Shown here: positions 43,872-53,150 of the stretch, one piece after another
Numbering within the stretch: the stretch's first letter is position 1
Layout of the letters: every line of letters starts with the position of its first letter
NCBI RefSeq assembly: GCF_900583165.1
Contig: NZ_UTKY01000085.1
Location: 1 to 64,000, forward strand
Source: Pseudomonas viridiflava
GTDB lineage: Bacteria; Pseudomonadota; Gammaproteobacteria; Pseudomonadales; Pseudomonadaceae
Reading direction: 5' to 3'
DNA length: 64,000 bases
Made by a program: the position numbers and the translations under genes
The notes under the pieces: model-generated
The model's database searches: none
What the model saw: only the letters and a program-made list of their open reading frames with translations
Told to the model about the DNA's origin: nothing

Positions 43872-45497
43872 ATGTCCCTTCGTCAGCTGAATATCGCCCC
43901 ACGCGCGTTTCTCGGTTTCGCATTCATTGCGTTGTTAGTGGTGTTATTGGGGGTGTTTGCGGTCAACCGCATGACGCAGATCCGCCAGTCTTCAGTGGAC
44001 ATGAGCGCCACGCAACTGCCCAGTGTCACGTCGTTGGGCATCATCACTGAAAACGTGCTGCGCCTGCGCATCCTGTCATTTCGTGTGCTGGTCAACCGCG
44101 AGCCTGCTGCCCTGCAAGAAGCTGAAACCCGCATGAGTGCGCTGGCCGACAAGGTCAAGGCGGCCCAGGCCAGCTATGCGGCGCTGCCTGCCGGTACCGA
44201 GGAAGCGGCGCTGTACAAAACCTTCGTCACGACGCTGGACAACTACTTCAAGGCTCAGGCCGAGATGCTGACGTTGTCTCGGCAAGGCAAGGTCGAGGAC
44301 ATGCGTGTCCTGATCAATACCCGTATCAAGGACGGCACCGACCAGATGGGCGAGCAGTTGAACAAGCTGATCGCCATCAATGCCGCCGACGCCAAGACAG
44401 CCGACGCGCAAGCAGGACAGAGCTTCGAGGGGGCGGTTACGGGTGTTATTGCCGTCTCGATCGTCGCCGCATTGCTCACTGTACTGTTGGCCTGGCTGCT
44501 TACCCGCAGCATCGTCACCCCGCTGCGCAAAGCCGTGCAAGTGGCTGAAACCATTGCCGGTGGCAACCTGAGCAAAACCATCGAAGACGACGGCAAGGAC
44601 GAGCCGGCGCGGCTGATCCACGCCCTGGCCGCCATGCAGGCCAACTTGCGCCAGACCATCCAGCACATCGCCGGTTCAGCCACGCAATTGGCCTCCGCCG
44701 CTGAGGAGTTGAGCGCCGTCACCGAAGAGGCGTCCAAAGGCTTGCAACAGCAGAACAATGAAATCGATCAGGCCGCCACGGCGGTCAACGAGATGACGGC
44801 AGCGGTTGAAGAAGTGGCGCGCAATGCGGTGTCTACCTCCGAAGCGTCCGGGCAATCCAACCAGGCGGCGCGAGAGGGTCGTGATCGTGTGGTGGAGACC
44901 GTCGGTGCGATCCAGACCATGACCCAGGACGTGCAAAATACCTCGGTGTTGATCGAAGGCCTGGCCACGCAAGGCCGTGACATTGGCAAAGTGCTGGACG
45001 TGATTCGCGCGATTGCCGAGCAGACCAACCTACTGGCGCTCAACGCCGCTATCGAAGCCGCCCGCGCCGGTGAAGCCGGACGTGGTTTCGCAGTCGTCGC
45101 AGACGAAGTGCGGGCCCTGGCCCATCGCACGGCGCAGTCGACTCAGGAGATCGAGAAAATGGTCGCCGGCATCCAGAACGGCACCGGTGAAGCGGTGCAG
45201 TCGATGCAACAGAGCAATCAGCGCACCCAGAACACCCTCGAAATGGCCCGCGCTGCGGGCGTGGCATTGGAGCAGATTACCCAGTCCATCAGCCTGATCA
45301 ATGAGCGTAACTTGGTGATCGCCAGCGCGTCGGAAGAGCAGGCGCAGGTGTCACGCGAGGTGGACCGCAATCTGGTGAACATCCGCGACTTGGCAACCCA
45401 GTCGGCAGCCGGGGCCAACCAGACCAGTGCGGCGAGCCATGAGCTGTCGCGTTTGGCGGTGGATTTGAATGGGATGGTGGCCAGGTTTGTTATCTGA
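43872..45497 (+). CDS. Methyl-accepting chemotaxis protein
   Basis: 541-residue chemoreceptor. TM1 spans about 11-31, followed by a four-helix-bundle periplasmic domain of about 155 residues, TM2 about 188-210, HAMP, and a cytoplasmic signalling domain with the conserved hairpin tip EQTNLLALNAAIEAARAGEAGRGFAVVADEVR that contacts CheA/CheW. The ligand is unknown. There is no CheB/CheR pentapeptide at the C-terminus. It is monocistronic, between the purine permease and kguD. Confidence 0.95.
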   Translation: MSLRQLNIAPRAFLGFAFIALLVVLLGVFAVNRMTQIRQSSVDMSATQLPSVTSLGIITENVLRLRILSFRVLVNREPAALQEAETRMSALADKVKAAQASYAALPAGTEEAALYKTFVTTLDNYFKAQAEMLTLSRQGKVEDMRVLINTRIKDGTDQMGEQLNKLIAINAADAKTADAQAGQSFEGAVTGVIAVSIVAALLTVLLAWLLTRSIVTPLRKAVQVAETIAGGNLSKTIEDDGKDEPARLIHALAAMQANLRQTIQHIAGSATQLASAAEELSAVTEEASKGLQQQNNEIDQAATAVNEMTAAVEEVARNAVSTSEASGQSNQAAREGRDRVVETVGAIQTMTQDVQNTSVLIEGLATQGRDIGKVLDVIRAIAEQTNLLALNAAIEAARAGEAGRGFAVVADEVRALAHRTAQSTQEIEKMVAGIQNGTGEAVQSMQQSNQRTQNTLEMARAAGVALEQITQSISLINERNLVIASASEEQAQVSREVDRNLVNIRDLATQSAAGANQTSAASHELSRLAVDLNGMVARFVI

Positions 45498-45519
45498 CCC
45501 AATGTGAAATAGGGTCAAC

Positions 45520-45628
45520 ATGTGGGAGGGGGCTTGCCCCCGATGGCGGTGTGTCAGCTAAAAATATGCTAGCTGACACTCCCTCATCGGGGGCAAGTCG
45601 AATCGTCGCACCGCCCCTCCCACATTTG
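45520..45628. repeat. REPIN with palindromic core and variant arm
   Basis: The left arm is a canonical GTGGGAGGGGGCTTGCCCCCGAT REP. The right arm is the inverted copy carrying the 16-base insert TCGAATCGTCGCACCG. Between them GTGTCAGCTA (45551-45560) and TAGCTGACAC (45570-45579) form another perfect stem. Confidence 0.85.
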
Positions 45629-45647
45629 ATTTATGTGGTGTCAGGAG

Positions 45648-46625
45648 TCAGTGCTTCCAGGCAGTAGGGTTCACCAAGTTTTTGGGTTTGTCGCCAGCCA
45701 ACGCCTGCAACAGATTATCCACCGCACACTTAGCCATCGCCTCCCTTGTCTCATGAGTCGCCGAGCCAATATGCGGCGTGGCCACCACATTGTTCAAGCG
45801 CAACAACGGTGAGTCATGATTCAGCGGCTCACGCTCAAACACATCCAACCCCGCCGCCCGAATCGTGCGCTGTTGCAATGCCTCCACCAGCGCCGCTTCA
45901 TCCACCACCTTGCCCCGCGAGATATTGATAAAGATCGTCTCCGGGCCCATCAGTGCGAATTCTTCAGCGCCGATCAATCGCTCGGTTTCGGCCGTCAGCG
46001 GCAGCGTCAGGCACACAAAGTCGGCCTGTTGCAGCAAGTCCTGCAAGCTGCGGTACTGTGCGCCAAAACGCGCCTCCACCGCTGGCTTGGGCGAATGGCT
46101 GTGATAGATCACCGGCATGCCAAAGCCAAAATGCCCGCGTTGGACCAGGGCTTCACCGATGCGGCCCATGCCGATAATGCCCAGGGTCTTGCCGTGTACA
46201 TCGCTGCCAAAATGCGCCGGCCCGATGTTCTTGTTCCATTGGCCGGCACGCACCATGTCGGCCAGTTCCACCACTCGGCGGGCGGTGGCCAGAATCAACG
46301 CAAAGCCGGTGTCGGCAGTGGTTTCGGTGAGCACATCGGGGGTGTTGCTAAGCAGGATGCCGCGCCCGGTCAGGTAGTCGATATCGTAGTTGTCGACGCC
46401 TACTGAAACACTGGCCACGGCCTCAAGCTGGGGCGCCAGGTCCAGTAATTTGGCGTCCAGGCGCAGGCTGGCACCGAGCAAACCATGGGCGGTGGGCAGG
46501 GCGTCGCGTAGCTTGGCCAGGCCGGTTTCGTCCAGCGCTTCGATCAGCGTGACCTCGGCGTGCTCATGCAGGCGGGCCATCAACGGCGCTGAGAGTTTTT
46601 TGTACAGTACGACAGACTTTTTCAT
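45648..46625 (-). CDS. kguD: 2-ketogluconate 6-phosphate reductase
   Basis: 325-residue D-2-hydroxyacid dehydrogenase. It has the NAD(P)-binding GMGRIGEA, the catalytic Arg region INISRGKVVDEAALVEAL and the Glu/His region TPHIGSATHETR. Position at the end of a kguE-kguK-kguT operon identifies it as KguD, which reduces 2-keto-6-phosphogluconate to 6-phosphogluconate. It overlaps kguT by four bases. Confidence 0.9.
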   Translation of the reverse strand: MKKSVVLYKKLSAPLMARLHEHAEVTLIEALDETGLAKLRDALPTAHGLLGASLRLDAKLLDLAPQLEAVASVSVGVDNYDIDYLTGRGILLSNTPDVLTETTADTGFALILATARRVVELADMVRAGQWNKNIGPAHFGSDVHGKTLGIIGMGRIGEALVQRGHFGFGMPVIYHSHSPKPAVEARFGAQYRSLQDLLQQADFVCLTLPLTAETERLIGAEEFALMGPETIFINISRGKVVDEAALVEALQQRTIRAAGLDVFEREPLNHDSPLLRLNNVVATPHIGSATHETREAMAKCAVDNLLQALAGDKPKNLVNPTAWKH

Positions 46626-47914
46626 GCGGTCTTCACCTTCAATTCGGGAGTGGGGGCGGGCGAGCGGTCACTGGCGCCGGGCTTGAGGAAAATCGTCAGC
46701 ACCACCGACAGCATCAACGCCCCACTCATCAGCAGGTAGGAGGCGCCGGGTGAGCCGGTGCTGCTATTGAGGTAGCCCACCAGGTACGAGCCGCCAAACG
46801 AACCCAGGGCGCCCATGCTGTTGATCAGCGCCATGGCGCCGCCGGCGACGTTGGCCGGCAGGATCTCCGGGACGATGGCGAAAAACGGCCCGTAAGGCGC
46901 GTACATGCAGGCGCCGGCAATCACCAATAGGGTGTAGGACCACCAGAAGTGTTCGGCACCGAGCACGTAGGAGGCATAGAACGCGATCGAGGCAATCAGC
47001 AGCGGTGGCCAGACAAAACGCTTACGTTTTTGCAGCTTGTCCGAGCCCCACGACACCACCAGCATGCCGATCACTGCCGCCAGGTACGGCAGCGCCGACA
47101 GCCAGCCGGCCTCAACCATGTCCATTTGCAAGCCGGCCTTAAGGATCGACGGCAACCACAACACGAAACCGTAGACGCCGATGCTCCAGCAAAAGAACTG
47201 CAACGCCAGGATGATCACCTTGGGCGAGCGGAACGCTTCGCCGTAGTTCTTCACGGCCTTGATACCCACCTGCTCGGCGGCGAGGGCGGCTTCCAGGCTG
47301 TGTTTTTCGCTGTCGCTGAGCCACTTGGCATCCTTGGGACGCTCATCGGCCAGCTTCCACCAGATAAAGGCCCACAGCACAGCAGGCAAACCTTCGATAA
47401 TAAACATCCAGCGCCAGCTGAAATGCTGCACCAGGTAGCCCGACACCACCGACATCCACAGCATGGTCACCGGGTTGCCAAGGATCAGGAAGGTATTGGC
47501 GCGAGAACGTTCGGCGCGGGTGAACCAATGGCACAGGTACACCAGCATCGCCGGCATCACCGCCGCTTCGACCACGCCGAGCATGAAGCGAATCACGATC
47601 AACATATAGGCGTTGGACACCACGCCGGTCAGGGTGGCCAGGCCGCCCCACAGGATCAGGCTGACGAAAATCAGCTTTTTGACGCTGCGCTTTTGCGCAT
47701 AGATCGCCCCCGGCACCTGGAAGAAAAAGTAGCCAAGGAAAAACAGTGCGCCCAGCAGCGATGACATGCCAGGGGTGATCATCAGGTCTTCGGCCATCCC
47801 GGAGGCGGCGGCGAAGCCGTAGTTGGCGCGGTCTAGGTAGGCCAGGCTGTAGGTGATAAAGACGATGGGCATGATGTACCACCAACGGCGGGTGGCGAGT
47901 TTCACGGTTTCCAT
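46622..47914 (-). CDS. kguT: 2-ketogluconate transporter (MFS)
   Basis: 430-residue major facilitator of the anion:cation symporter subfamily with 12 predicted membrane segments. Signature pieces are YSLAYLDRANYGFA in TM1, RFMLGVVEAAVMPAMLVYL and WRWMFIIEGLPAVLWAF. By operon position it imports 2-ketogluconate made in the periplasm. It is coupled to kguD by a four-base overlap. Confidence 0.9.
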   Translation of the reverse strand: METVKLATRRWWYIMPIVFITYSLAYLDRANYGFAAASGMAEDLMITPGMSSLLGALFFLGYFFFQVPGAIYAQKRSVKKLIFVSLILWGGLATLTGVVSNAYMLIVIRFMLGVVEAAVMPAMLVYLCHWFTRAERSRANTFLILGNPVTMLWMSVVSGYLVQHFSWRWMFIIEGLPAVLWAFIWWKLADERPKDAKWLSDSEKHSLEAALAAEQVGIKAVKNYGEAFRSPKVIILALQFFCWSIGVYGFVLWLPSILKAGLQMDMVEAGWLSALPYLAAVIGMLVVSWGSDKLQKRKRFVWPPLLIASIAFYASYVLGAEHFWWSYTLLVIAGACMYAPYGPFFAIVPEILPANVAGGAMALINSMGALGSFGGSYLVGYLNSSTGSPGASYLLMSGALMLSVVLTIFLKPGASDRSPAPTPELKVKTA

Positions 47915-47959
47915 GGGGTTGCTCCTGAGCTTGTTGTAGTTGTGGCAACAGGGTGTAGG

Positions 47960-48901
47960 TTATGCAACAGCTTGAGTGGGCAATTCCGAGCGGGTGGGCA
48001 GGCCTTCCATATCACCGCGACTTTGCACGGCCCGGCTGCCGATCCAGTTGCCGCGCTGTACCGCCTCGGGGAAGCTGAGGTTTTCCAGCAGGGCGCTGAT
48101 CATGCCGACCGCGAAGCCATCGCCGGCGCCGACCGTATCGATCACCTTGGCTACCGGTACGGCGGCAATAAAGCCTTTGTCCATCTGCGTACGAAAGTAG
48201 GCGCCGTCCGGGCCGAGCTTGATGGCCACTGCTTCGGCGCCTTTGTCGAGGTAGAACGCAGCGATGTCGGCGGGGTCATCGAAACCGGTGAGCAAACGGC
48301 CTTCGCCCAGGCCCGGTAAGACCCAATCGGCCAAGCTGGCGAGGGCGTTGATTTCGCGGATCATCGTCTGCTTGTTTGCCCACAGCGATGGGCGCAGGTT
48401 GGGGTCGAACGACACGCTGCGCCCGGCCTTGCGCATTTGCGTCATCAGCTCGGTGGACAGCTCACGGGTCGCTTCGGACAACGCTGGCGGAATGCCCGTG
48501 GCATGCAGGTGGCGGGCGTTGAGCAAGGCCGGGCTGATCGCCGCGATGGACAAGTGACTGGCCGCCGAGCCCTTGCGGAAATACTCCACCTGCGGATCGG
48601 CGCCAGCTTCTTCCCGGGACTTGAATTGGAAGCCGGTCGGATGCAGCGGGTCGACCGCCACATGCCGGCAGTCCAAGCCTTCCTTTTGCAATGTGTCGAC
48701 CACAAAGCGCCCCAGGGAATCACTGCCCACCCGGCTCAGCCAGGCCACGTTGAAACCCAGGCGCGACAGGCCAATGGCGACATTGCTGTCGGCACCGGCA
48801 ATGCGTTTGTGAAACTGCGCCACCTGGGCTAAGTCTCCAGTCTGCTCGGCGACAAACATCGCCATGGTTTCACCAAATGAAAGGATATCGATCTCAGACA
48901 T
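47960..48901 (-). CDS. kguK: 2-ketogluconate kinase
   Basis: 313-residue PfkB-family sugar kinase with GADSNVAIGLSRLG at the substrate side and the catalytic anion hole DTVGAGDGFAVGM near the C-terminus. It phosphorylates 2-ketogluconate to the 6-phosphate. The ATG was chosen inside the end of kguE (eight-base overlap); an earlier frame-open extension lies wholly within kguE. Confidence 0.92.
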   Translation of the reverse strand: MSEIDILSFGETMAMFVAEQTGDLAQVAQFHKRIAGADSNVAIGLSRLGFNVAWLSRVGSDSLGRFVVDTLQKEGLDCRHVAVDPLHPTGFQFKSREEAGADPQVEYFRKGSAASHLSIAAISPALLNARHLHATGIPPALSEATRELSTELMTQMRKAGRSVSFDPNLRPSLWANKQTMIREINALASLADWVLPGLGEGRLLTGFDDPADIAAFYLDKGAEAVAIKLGPDGAYFRTQMDKGFIAAVPVAKVIDTVGAGDGFAVGMISALLENLSFPEAVQRGNWIGSRAVQSRGDMEGLPTRSELPTQAVA

Positions 48902-49676
48902 GGGCACTCTCCAGGCGAGGTTGGCCAAGGACGGCGAGGGTGGCGACTTGTTGCGCAGTGACCTCAATCAGGTCCTCACCCTGCAACGGGAATTCCACCG
49001 CCCGGGTTATCCCTTGAGTCATATGCTTAAGCAGTTGTTCCCACAGATGCAGGTCGGTGGCGCCGGGCGGCAGCGCCACCAGCTTGCCGTCCGCACGCCG
49101 GGCTACGGCCTTGCAATGCAGGTAGTCCACATGCCGGCCCAGCAGGCGGGCGGCGGTGAGGGCGGATTGGTCCTGCCACTGCCAGTTGCCGATGTCGAAG
49201 GTCATCTTCACCGGCAAACCCAGGCGTTCAACTTCGGTGAAGAAACGTTGCATCGGCTCGATACGCCCGCCGTGCAGGGTCTGGTCGTTTTCTACCAGCA
49301 GTTGCACTGGGTGGCGGGCGAGCAGAGCGTGCAGGCTTTCCAGGTCGTTGGTGTCGGTGAAATAACCGAGGGAGACTTTGAGCCAGCGTGCGCCAAAGGC
49401 CTGGGCGCGGTCGAGGGTGGCGGCGAGTTCTGCATTGGGTTGGGCGCGACCGGCGACCCACAGTTCCAAGGGGGATGAAAACACCGATTCGAGTTGGTGG
49501 TGCGCTGCCGCCTGGGCTAATTCTGCGGGTTGCTCAGTCGTCAGCAACTCTTCACGCCACTCGATACGCTGGGCGCCGGCTGCCTTGAACAACTCGACAA
49601 AACTCAACTGGCCTTGCTGGCGGACCAAGTCGGCGCCGTAGCTGGAAAGGCTGATGGAGACGGGGTATTTATGCAT
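48894..49676 (-). CDS. kguE: KguE, sugar isomerase/epimerase-like protein
   Basis: 260-residue TIM-barrel protein of the sugar-phosphate isomerase/epimerase (AP endonuclease 2-like) superfamily, with ESVFSSPLELW, LLVENDQT, MTFDIGNWQW and VDYLHCKAV metal-site strands. First gene of kguEKTD; its biochemical step is not well defined. A PtxS palindrome sits 14 bases upstream of the start, overlapping the leader, so repression by PtxS is expected. Confidence 0.88.
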   Translation of the reverse strand: MHKYPVSISLSSYGADLVRQQGQLSFVELFKAAGAQRIEWREELLTTEQPAELAQAAAHHQLESVFSSPLELWVAGRAQPNAELAATLDRAQAFGARWLKVSLGYFTDTNDLESLHALLARHPVQLLVENDQTLHGGRIEPMQRFFTEVERLGLPVKMTFDIGNWQWQDQSALTAARLLGRHVDYLHCKAVARRADGKLVALPPGATDLHLWEQLLKHMTQGITRAVEFPLQGEDLIEVTAQQVATLAVLGQPRLESAHV

Positions 49677-49689
49677 TGTTGTTTACCTC

Positions 49690-49703
49690 TGAAACCGGTT
49701 TCA
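49690..49703. promoter_or_regulatory. PtxS operator upstream of kguE
   Basis: Perfect palindrome TGAAACCGGTTTCA, the known PtxS recognition sequence, directly ahead of the kguE ribosome-binding site. Confidence 0.92.
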
Positions 49704-49729
49704 TTTTTGTTCAAAAAAAACACGCTCTC

Positions 49730-49830
49730 TGTAGGAGCGAGCTTGCTCGCGAAAATCCTGAGCACACCGCGTTCATTCAGGATGCCCGCGTTACCGTTGG
49801 CGATTTTCGCGAGCAAGCTCGCTCCTACAG
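49730..49830. repeat. REPIN (GTAGGAGCGAGC type) overlapping the ptxS 3' end
   Basis: Two inverted copies of TGTAGGAGCGAGCTTGCTCG (49730-49757 and 49803-49830) around a 45-base spacer. The right copy encodes the last residues and stop region of ptxS. Confidence 0.9.
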
Positions 49831-50837
49831 GGGGTGGTCGAGCCGCGGATGATGAGTTGGGGCAGAAAATCCAGGGTGCGCGTCGGCTCGGTATCGCCGC
49901 GCAGGCGCTTGAGCAGGCAGTCGAATGCGGTGGCGCCAATGGCCTCGGTCGGCTGGGCGAGGGCAGTGATACCGTTGCCCACCAGCGGGTACCAATCCAG
50001 GTCATCCAGGGCGATCAGGCCGATATCTTCAAACAGGTTACAGCCCAGGGTTTTGAGCGCTCGGGTGCAGGCCAATGCCGCCACACCGTTGGCGCAGAAC
50101 ACGGCCTTGGGGCCGGGTTTGGCCAGGAAGCGTTGCAGGTGGTGGTCCAGTTCAGCATTTAACTCCAAGACTGAGCCGGTCAACTGCGGGCGGTTGGCAA
50201 TTTCATGCTTGAAACTTTCCACCCGCTCCAACCGCGAACTGGTGCCATCAGTGGCTTCGCTCACGAGTAGCACATCGCGGTAGCCCTGCTGCTGCAAATG
50301 CTCAACAGCCATGCGCACCGCCGCCGGATTATCCAGCCCCACCAAGTCGCTGTGCAGCGGCTCGACCTTGCGGTCCACCAGCACCAGCGGCATTTCCCGT
50401 TGCAGTTCGAGCAATTGGTCGAGGTGATGGCCGAGGGTATTCACGATCAGCCCTTCGATGTTGTAAGAGCGCAACGCCGCCAAGTGCTGGCGCTCTTGCT
50501 CATCATCACGGTCGGTATTGCACACCACCAAGCTATAGCCGTGTTGACGGCAGGCGGTTTCGACGCCATGCATCACGGCAACGGAATAGGGGTTGCGTAT
50601 ATCCGCCACCAGCATGCCGATCAGGCGCGTGCGCCCACGCTTGAGGCCGCGGGCCATCTGGTTGGGGCGGTAGCCGAGGTGTTCAATGGCTTGTTCGATG
50701 CGCTGGGCGATGGCATCGGAGAGTAGGGCGCGGTCATCGCCAATAAAGCGCGAGACGCTGGCTTTGGACACGCCGGCGTGTTGGGCGACGTCGAGCATGG
50801 TGACGCGGGTACGTTGGGCGGCGGAGAAGGAAGTCAC
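49791..50837 (-). CDS. ptxS: PtxS, LacI-family repressor of 2-ketogluconate genes
   Basis: 348 residues. The LacI HTH (MLDVAQHAGVSKASVSRFIG, residues 14-33) with hinge region LGYRPNQMARGLKRGRT precedes a periplasmic-binding-type effector domain. PtxS binds TGAAACCGGTTTCA and is released by 2-ketogluconate. One copy of the site lies in front of kguE and another 36 bases upstream of this gene, implying autoregulation. The last residues (CRSELARENRQR) are read out of a REP element, so the C-terminus looks extended relative to the natural end near IIRGST. Confidence 0.93.
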   Translation of the reverse strand: MTSFSAAQRTRVTMLDVAQHAGVSKASVSRFIGDDRALLSDAIAQRIEQAIEHLGYRPNQMARGLKRGRTRLIGMLVADIRNPYSVAVMHGVETACRQHGYSLVVCNTDRDDEQERQHLAALRSYNIEGLIVNTLGHHLDQLLELQREMPLVLVDRKVEPLHSDLVGLDNPAAVRMAVEHLQQQGYRDVLLVSEATDGTSSRLERVESFKHEIANRPQLTGSVLELNAELDHHLQRFLAKPGPKAVFCANGVAALACTRALKTLGCNLFEDIGLIALDDLDWYPLVGNGITALAQPTEAIGATAFDCLLKRLRGDTEPTRTLDFLPQLIIRGSTTPCRSELARENRQR

Positions 50838-50873
50838 AGTGGGCAGCCTTTCTTATTTTGAGTTTTCAGAATC

Positions 50874-50887
50874 TGAAACCGGTTTCA
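50874..50887. promoter_or_regulatory. PtxS operator upstream of ptxS
   Basis: Second perfect TGAAACCGGTTTCA palindrome, in the ptxS promoter region. Confidence 0.92.
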
Positions 50888-51063
50888 GGAGACATCAACC
50901 TGGGCTATTCGTCAAGCGTCTAATCCAAGGTCACGCGGCTGGGAACCGATGAGCGGCAATGACTACCTGTGAGTTCTGACAGTATTCGATCTCGCGCATT
51001 GCGCGTTTAATCCGCCACAGGCACTTGAATGTATCGCGAATGAAGAAATCCTAGGAGCGCATG

Positions 51064-53013
51064 ATGAGTTCTCCACGAAACTTCAGTAAGGCATTGCCAA
51101 GAAACGGAATCTTTCGATTGGTCGATATTGAGGTCCCCATCCTCGATCACGTGATCCCGCCCATACTTGAAGGCTATATTCCTCATCAGCACCTCGACTC
51201 CGACCTTGAAGTGGTCATCACGACGTTGTGGGATGGCGCGGCGGAGGCGGGTGAATTCAATATTATAGAAATCGTCTGGGCTCGCAGTGGAGGGGAGGGC
51301 GTCCCCCCCTTCAAGGAGCGCTGGGATGGCCCAATTACCAAACCTTTTCCTTTCTCTATCTGGATCTCGCGAGACTATCTAGAGAATGATGGCTCCGTTC
51401 GGCTGGGTTACCGGGTCACCGATGAAACTGGAGGGGGTACAACGTCGGATCTGCGCCCCCTGGTGCTTGATCGCACCCCGCCCAATAACAACGTCGCACC
51501 CGCTGCTCCTCAGTTCCCTGTTTCGCTTATTGATGCGGACTATGCGGCGACGCATCCAACGGTTGACCTTGTCGTACAGCCTTATAACGGTCGACGGGCT
51601 AAAGACCGTATTTATTACTACCACACGGATAAATCACCGCCCTCCGACGCCGCGCCTGCCGGGTATGTCGATCTTGAATGGGAGGACAGCCCGCTGATCC
51701 TGCCGATTCCCGTCGCGCAATTTTCCTTGTATCCCAATGGTACTCAATATGTACATATTCGCCTTCAGGACCGCTCGGGCAACCGAGGGCCCAGGTCTGA
51801 ACAGGCGAGTGTACAAGTGCAATTGCCGGCGGGGCCTTCGGACCTTAAAGCGCTGGTCATTCCAGCGATGACGAACGGCCTGATCAATCGGCACGATGCC
51901 CGGCTTGGGGTGGTTGCCAAATTGCAGTACGACAATTGGCAGGAGGGAGACCGCTACGCCATCAGTTGGGGGAAGACACTGCTTGCCACGCAGATTGTCC
52001 CTCATGTGCCGTTCGATGCCGAGATCACGTGGCCCAAATTGACAGAGGCTGGTTTGGGGCTCGATACCGGTACGGCCACCTACACCATCACGCGTTTCGG
52101 CAGCAGCGTGCCAACCCCACCCAGCCCACCCACGCTGATTCGTTGGGATTTCAGAGTAGCAGGCCAAGACCATATCAATGCACCTGCATTGCTGAATATG
52201 AATTTGCCGCGAGTGACGGTATTTGGTGAAGGCTCGACAACGGATAACTACATCGACATTCGTGATAAGGATAAGCGCGTCTACGCCAGTGTGTTGTTGT
52301 ATCACCAACCGAAAACGGGAGAAGTTCTCGAGTTGTTTTGGGGCGACTTCCCTTCTATGGATAAGCCTATAGCGAGCTATACCGTCGATACAAGCAAGGG
52401 GGACGCCGAAGGTGTGCGGGTTGAGTTCAGTGATATTGATTGGCAAGTTATTGTTGACGCGGGTAATCACGAAAAGTTGCAGGTGTACTACTCGAACTTT
52501 AATGGCACGAACGAGCAGCTGTCCTACTTTACCAATGTGGAAGTTGATGTTGTGCCTCCCAAGATATTTCAGCGGGTGGAGTTTCCAAGTGCCAATATCT
52601 ATACGGTTATCAACTGTGAGGCCGACATAAAACTTTGGGACCACGTCCCTATCCAGATACTGCCCGAAGATGACTTCAGGGAAGGTGATGACCTGGTTGC
52701 ACAATGGCAAGGTTACGAGGAGTTTGGTGGCGGTGGCCCCATCCTATCGACTGCGGACACCCTGGTGCATCGTTTATGCAAGGAAGAGGCGGAAAACGGA
52801 TATACATTCAAGCAAGCGAACTATGAAGAGAAAGTCAAACCCATCAAGTCGCCGGCCCCGAACAGCCCGGGCAGTTCTGCGTCTGTTGAATATACCCTCT
52901 GGCGGAAAAATCGAATTGTCGGCTCCTCGAGATTACGTTACGTCAAAATTGATCGAAGAATAGCCGGCGTTGGCTATTGTGGGCCCGACGGCGATGGGCC
53001 GGAAAGTAAGTAA
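51064..53013 (+). CDS. Ig-like multidomain protein 1 of unknown function
   Basis: 649 residues, almost all beta-strand-like, with several Ig-like units of about 100 residues. One joint reads LVLDRTPPNN, the D-x-TPP turn common between bacterial Ig-like domains; others read RLQDRSGN and VEVDVVPPKIF. No signal peptide, transmembrane helix or anchor motif is visible. It is a paralogue of the next gene by length and domain plan. AGGAG is six bases from the chosen ATG; the ATG one codon earlier is only three bases away. Base composition is AT-richer than the flanking kgu genes. No function can be assigned; an exported or surface role would need an unconventional route. Confidence 0.72.
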   Translation: MSSPRNFSKALPRNGIFRLVDIEVPILDHVIPPILEGYIPHQHLDSDLEVVITTLWDGAAEAGEFNIIEIVWARSGGEGVPPFKERWDGPITKPFPFSIWISRDYLENDGSVRLGYRVTDETGGGTTSDLRPLVLDRTPPNNNVAPAAPQFPVSLIDADYAATHPTVDLVVQPYNGRRAKDRIYYYHTDKSPPSDAAPAGYVDLEWEDSPLILPIPVAQFSLYPNGTQYVHIRLQDRSGNRGPRSEQASVQVQLPAGPSDLKALVIPAMTNGLINRHDARLGVVAKLQYDNWQEGDRYAISWGKTLLATQIVPHVPFDAEITWPKLTEAGLGLDTGTATYTITRFGSSVPTPPSPPTLIRWDFRVAGQDHINAPALLNMNLPRVTVFGEGSTTDNYIDIRDKDKRVYASVLLYHQPKTGEVLELFWGDFPSMDKPIASYTVDTSKGDAEGVRVEFSDIDWQVIVDAGNHEKLQVYYSNFNGTNEQLSYFTNVEVDVVPPKIFQRVEFPSANIYTVINCEADIKLWDHVPIQILPEDDFREGDDLVAQWQGYEEFGGGGPILSTADTLVHRLCKEEAENGYTFKQANYEEKVKPIKSPAPNSPGSSASVEYTLWRKNRIVGSSRLRYVKIDRRIAGVGYCGPDGDGPESK

Positions 53014-53015
53014 GC

Positions 53016-53060
53016 AAAGGCACTTAAAGGCACTTAAAGGCACTTAAAGGCACTTAAAGG
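53016..53060 (+). repeat. 10-bp tandem repeat between the two Ig-like genes
   Basis: Four perfect tandem copies of CACTTAAAGG (53021-53060), preceded by AAAGG, starting three bases after the stop of the first Ig-like gene. Unit length equals one helical turn; each unit carries a Shine-Dalgarno-like AAAGG. Confidence 0.95.
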
Positions 53061-53150
53061 TAATAAGTTGATGCACGTTGCAGGCGTGAGGAGTTGCAAG
53101 TGCGGAGCTATTCGACTGGCGAGTGTCGTTCATAAAAAAGGAGAACGTAC

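Noticed and set aside
53016..53060. CRISPR-like array
   Set aside because: Units are 10 bp with no spacers; a simple tandem repeat.
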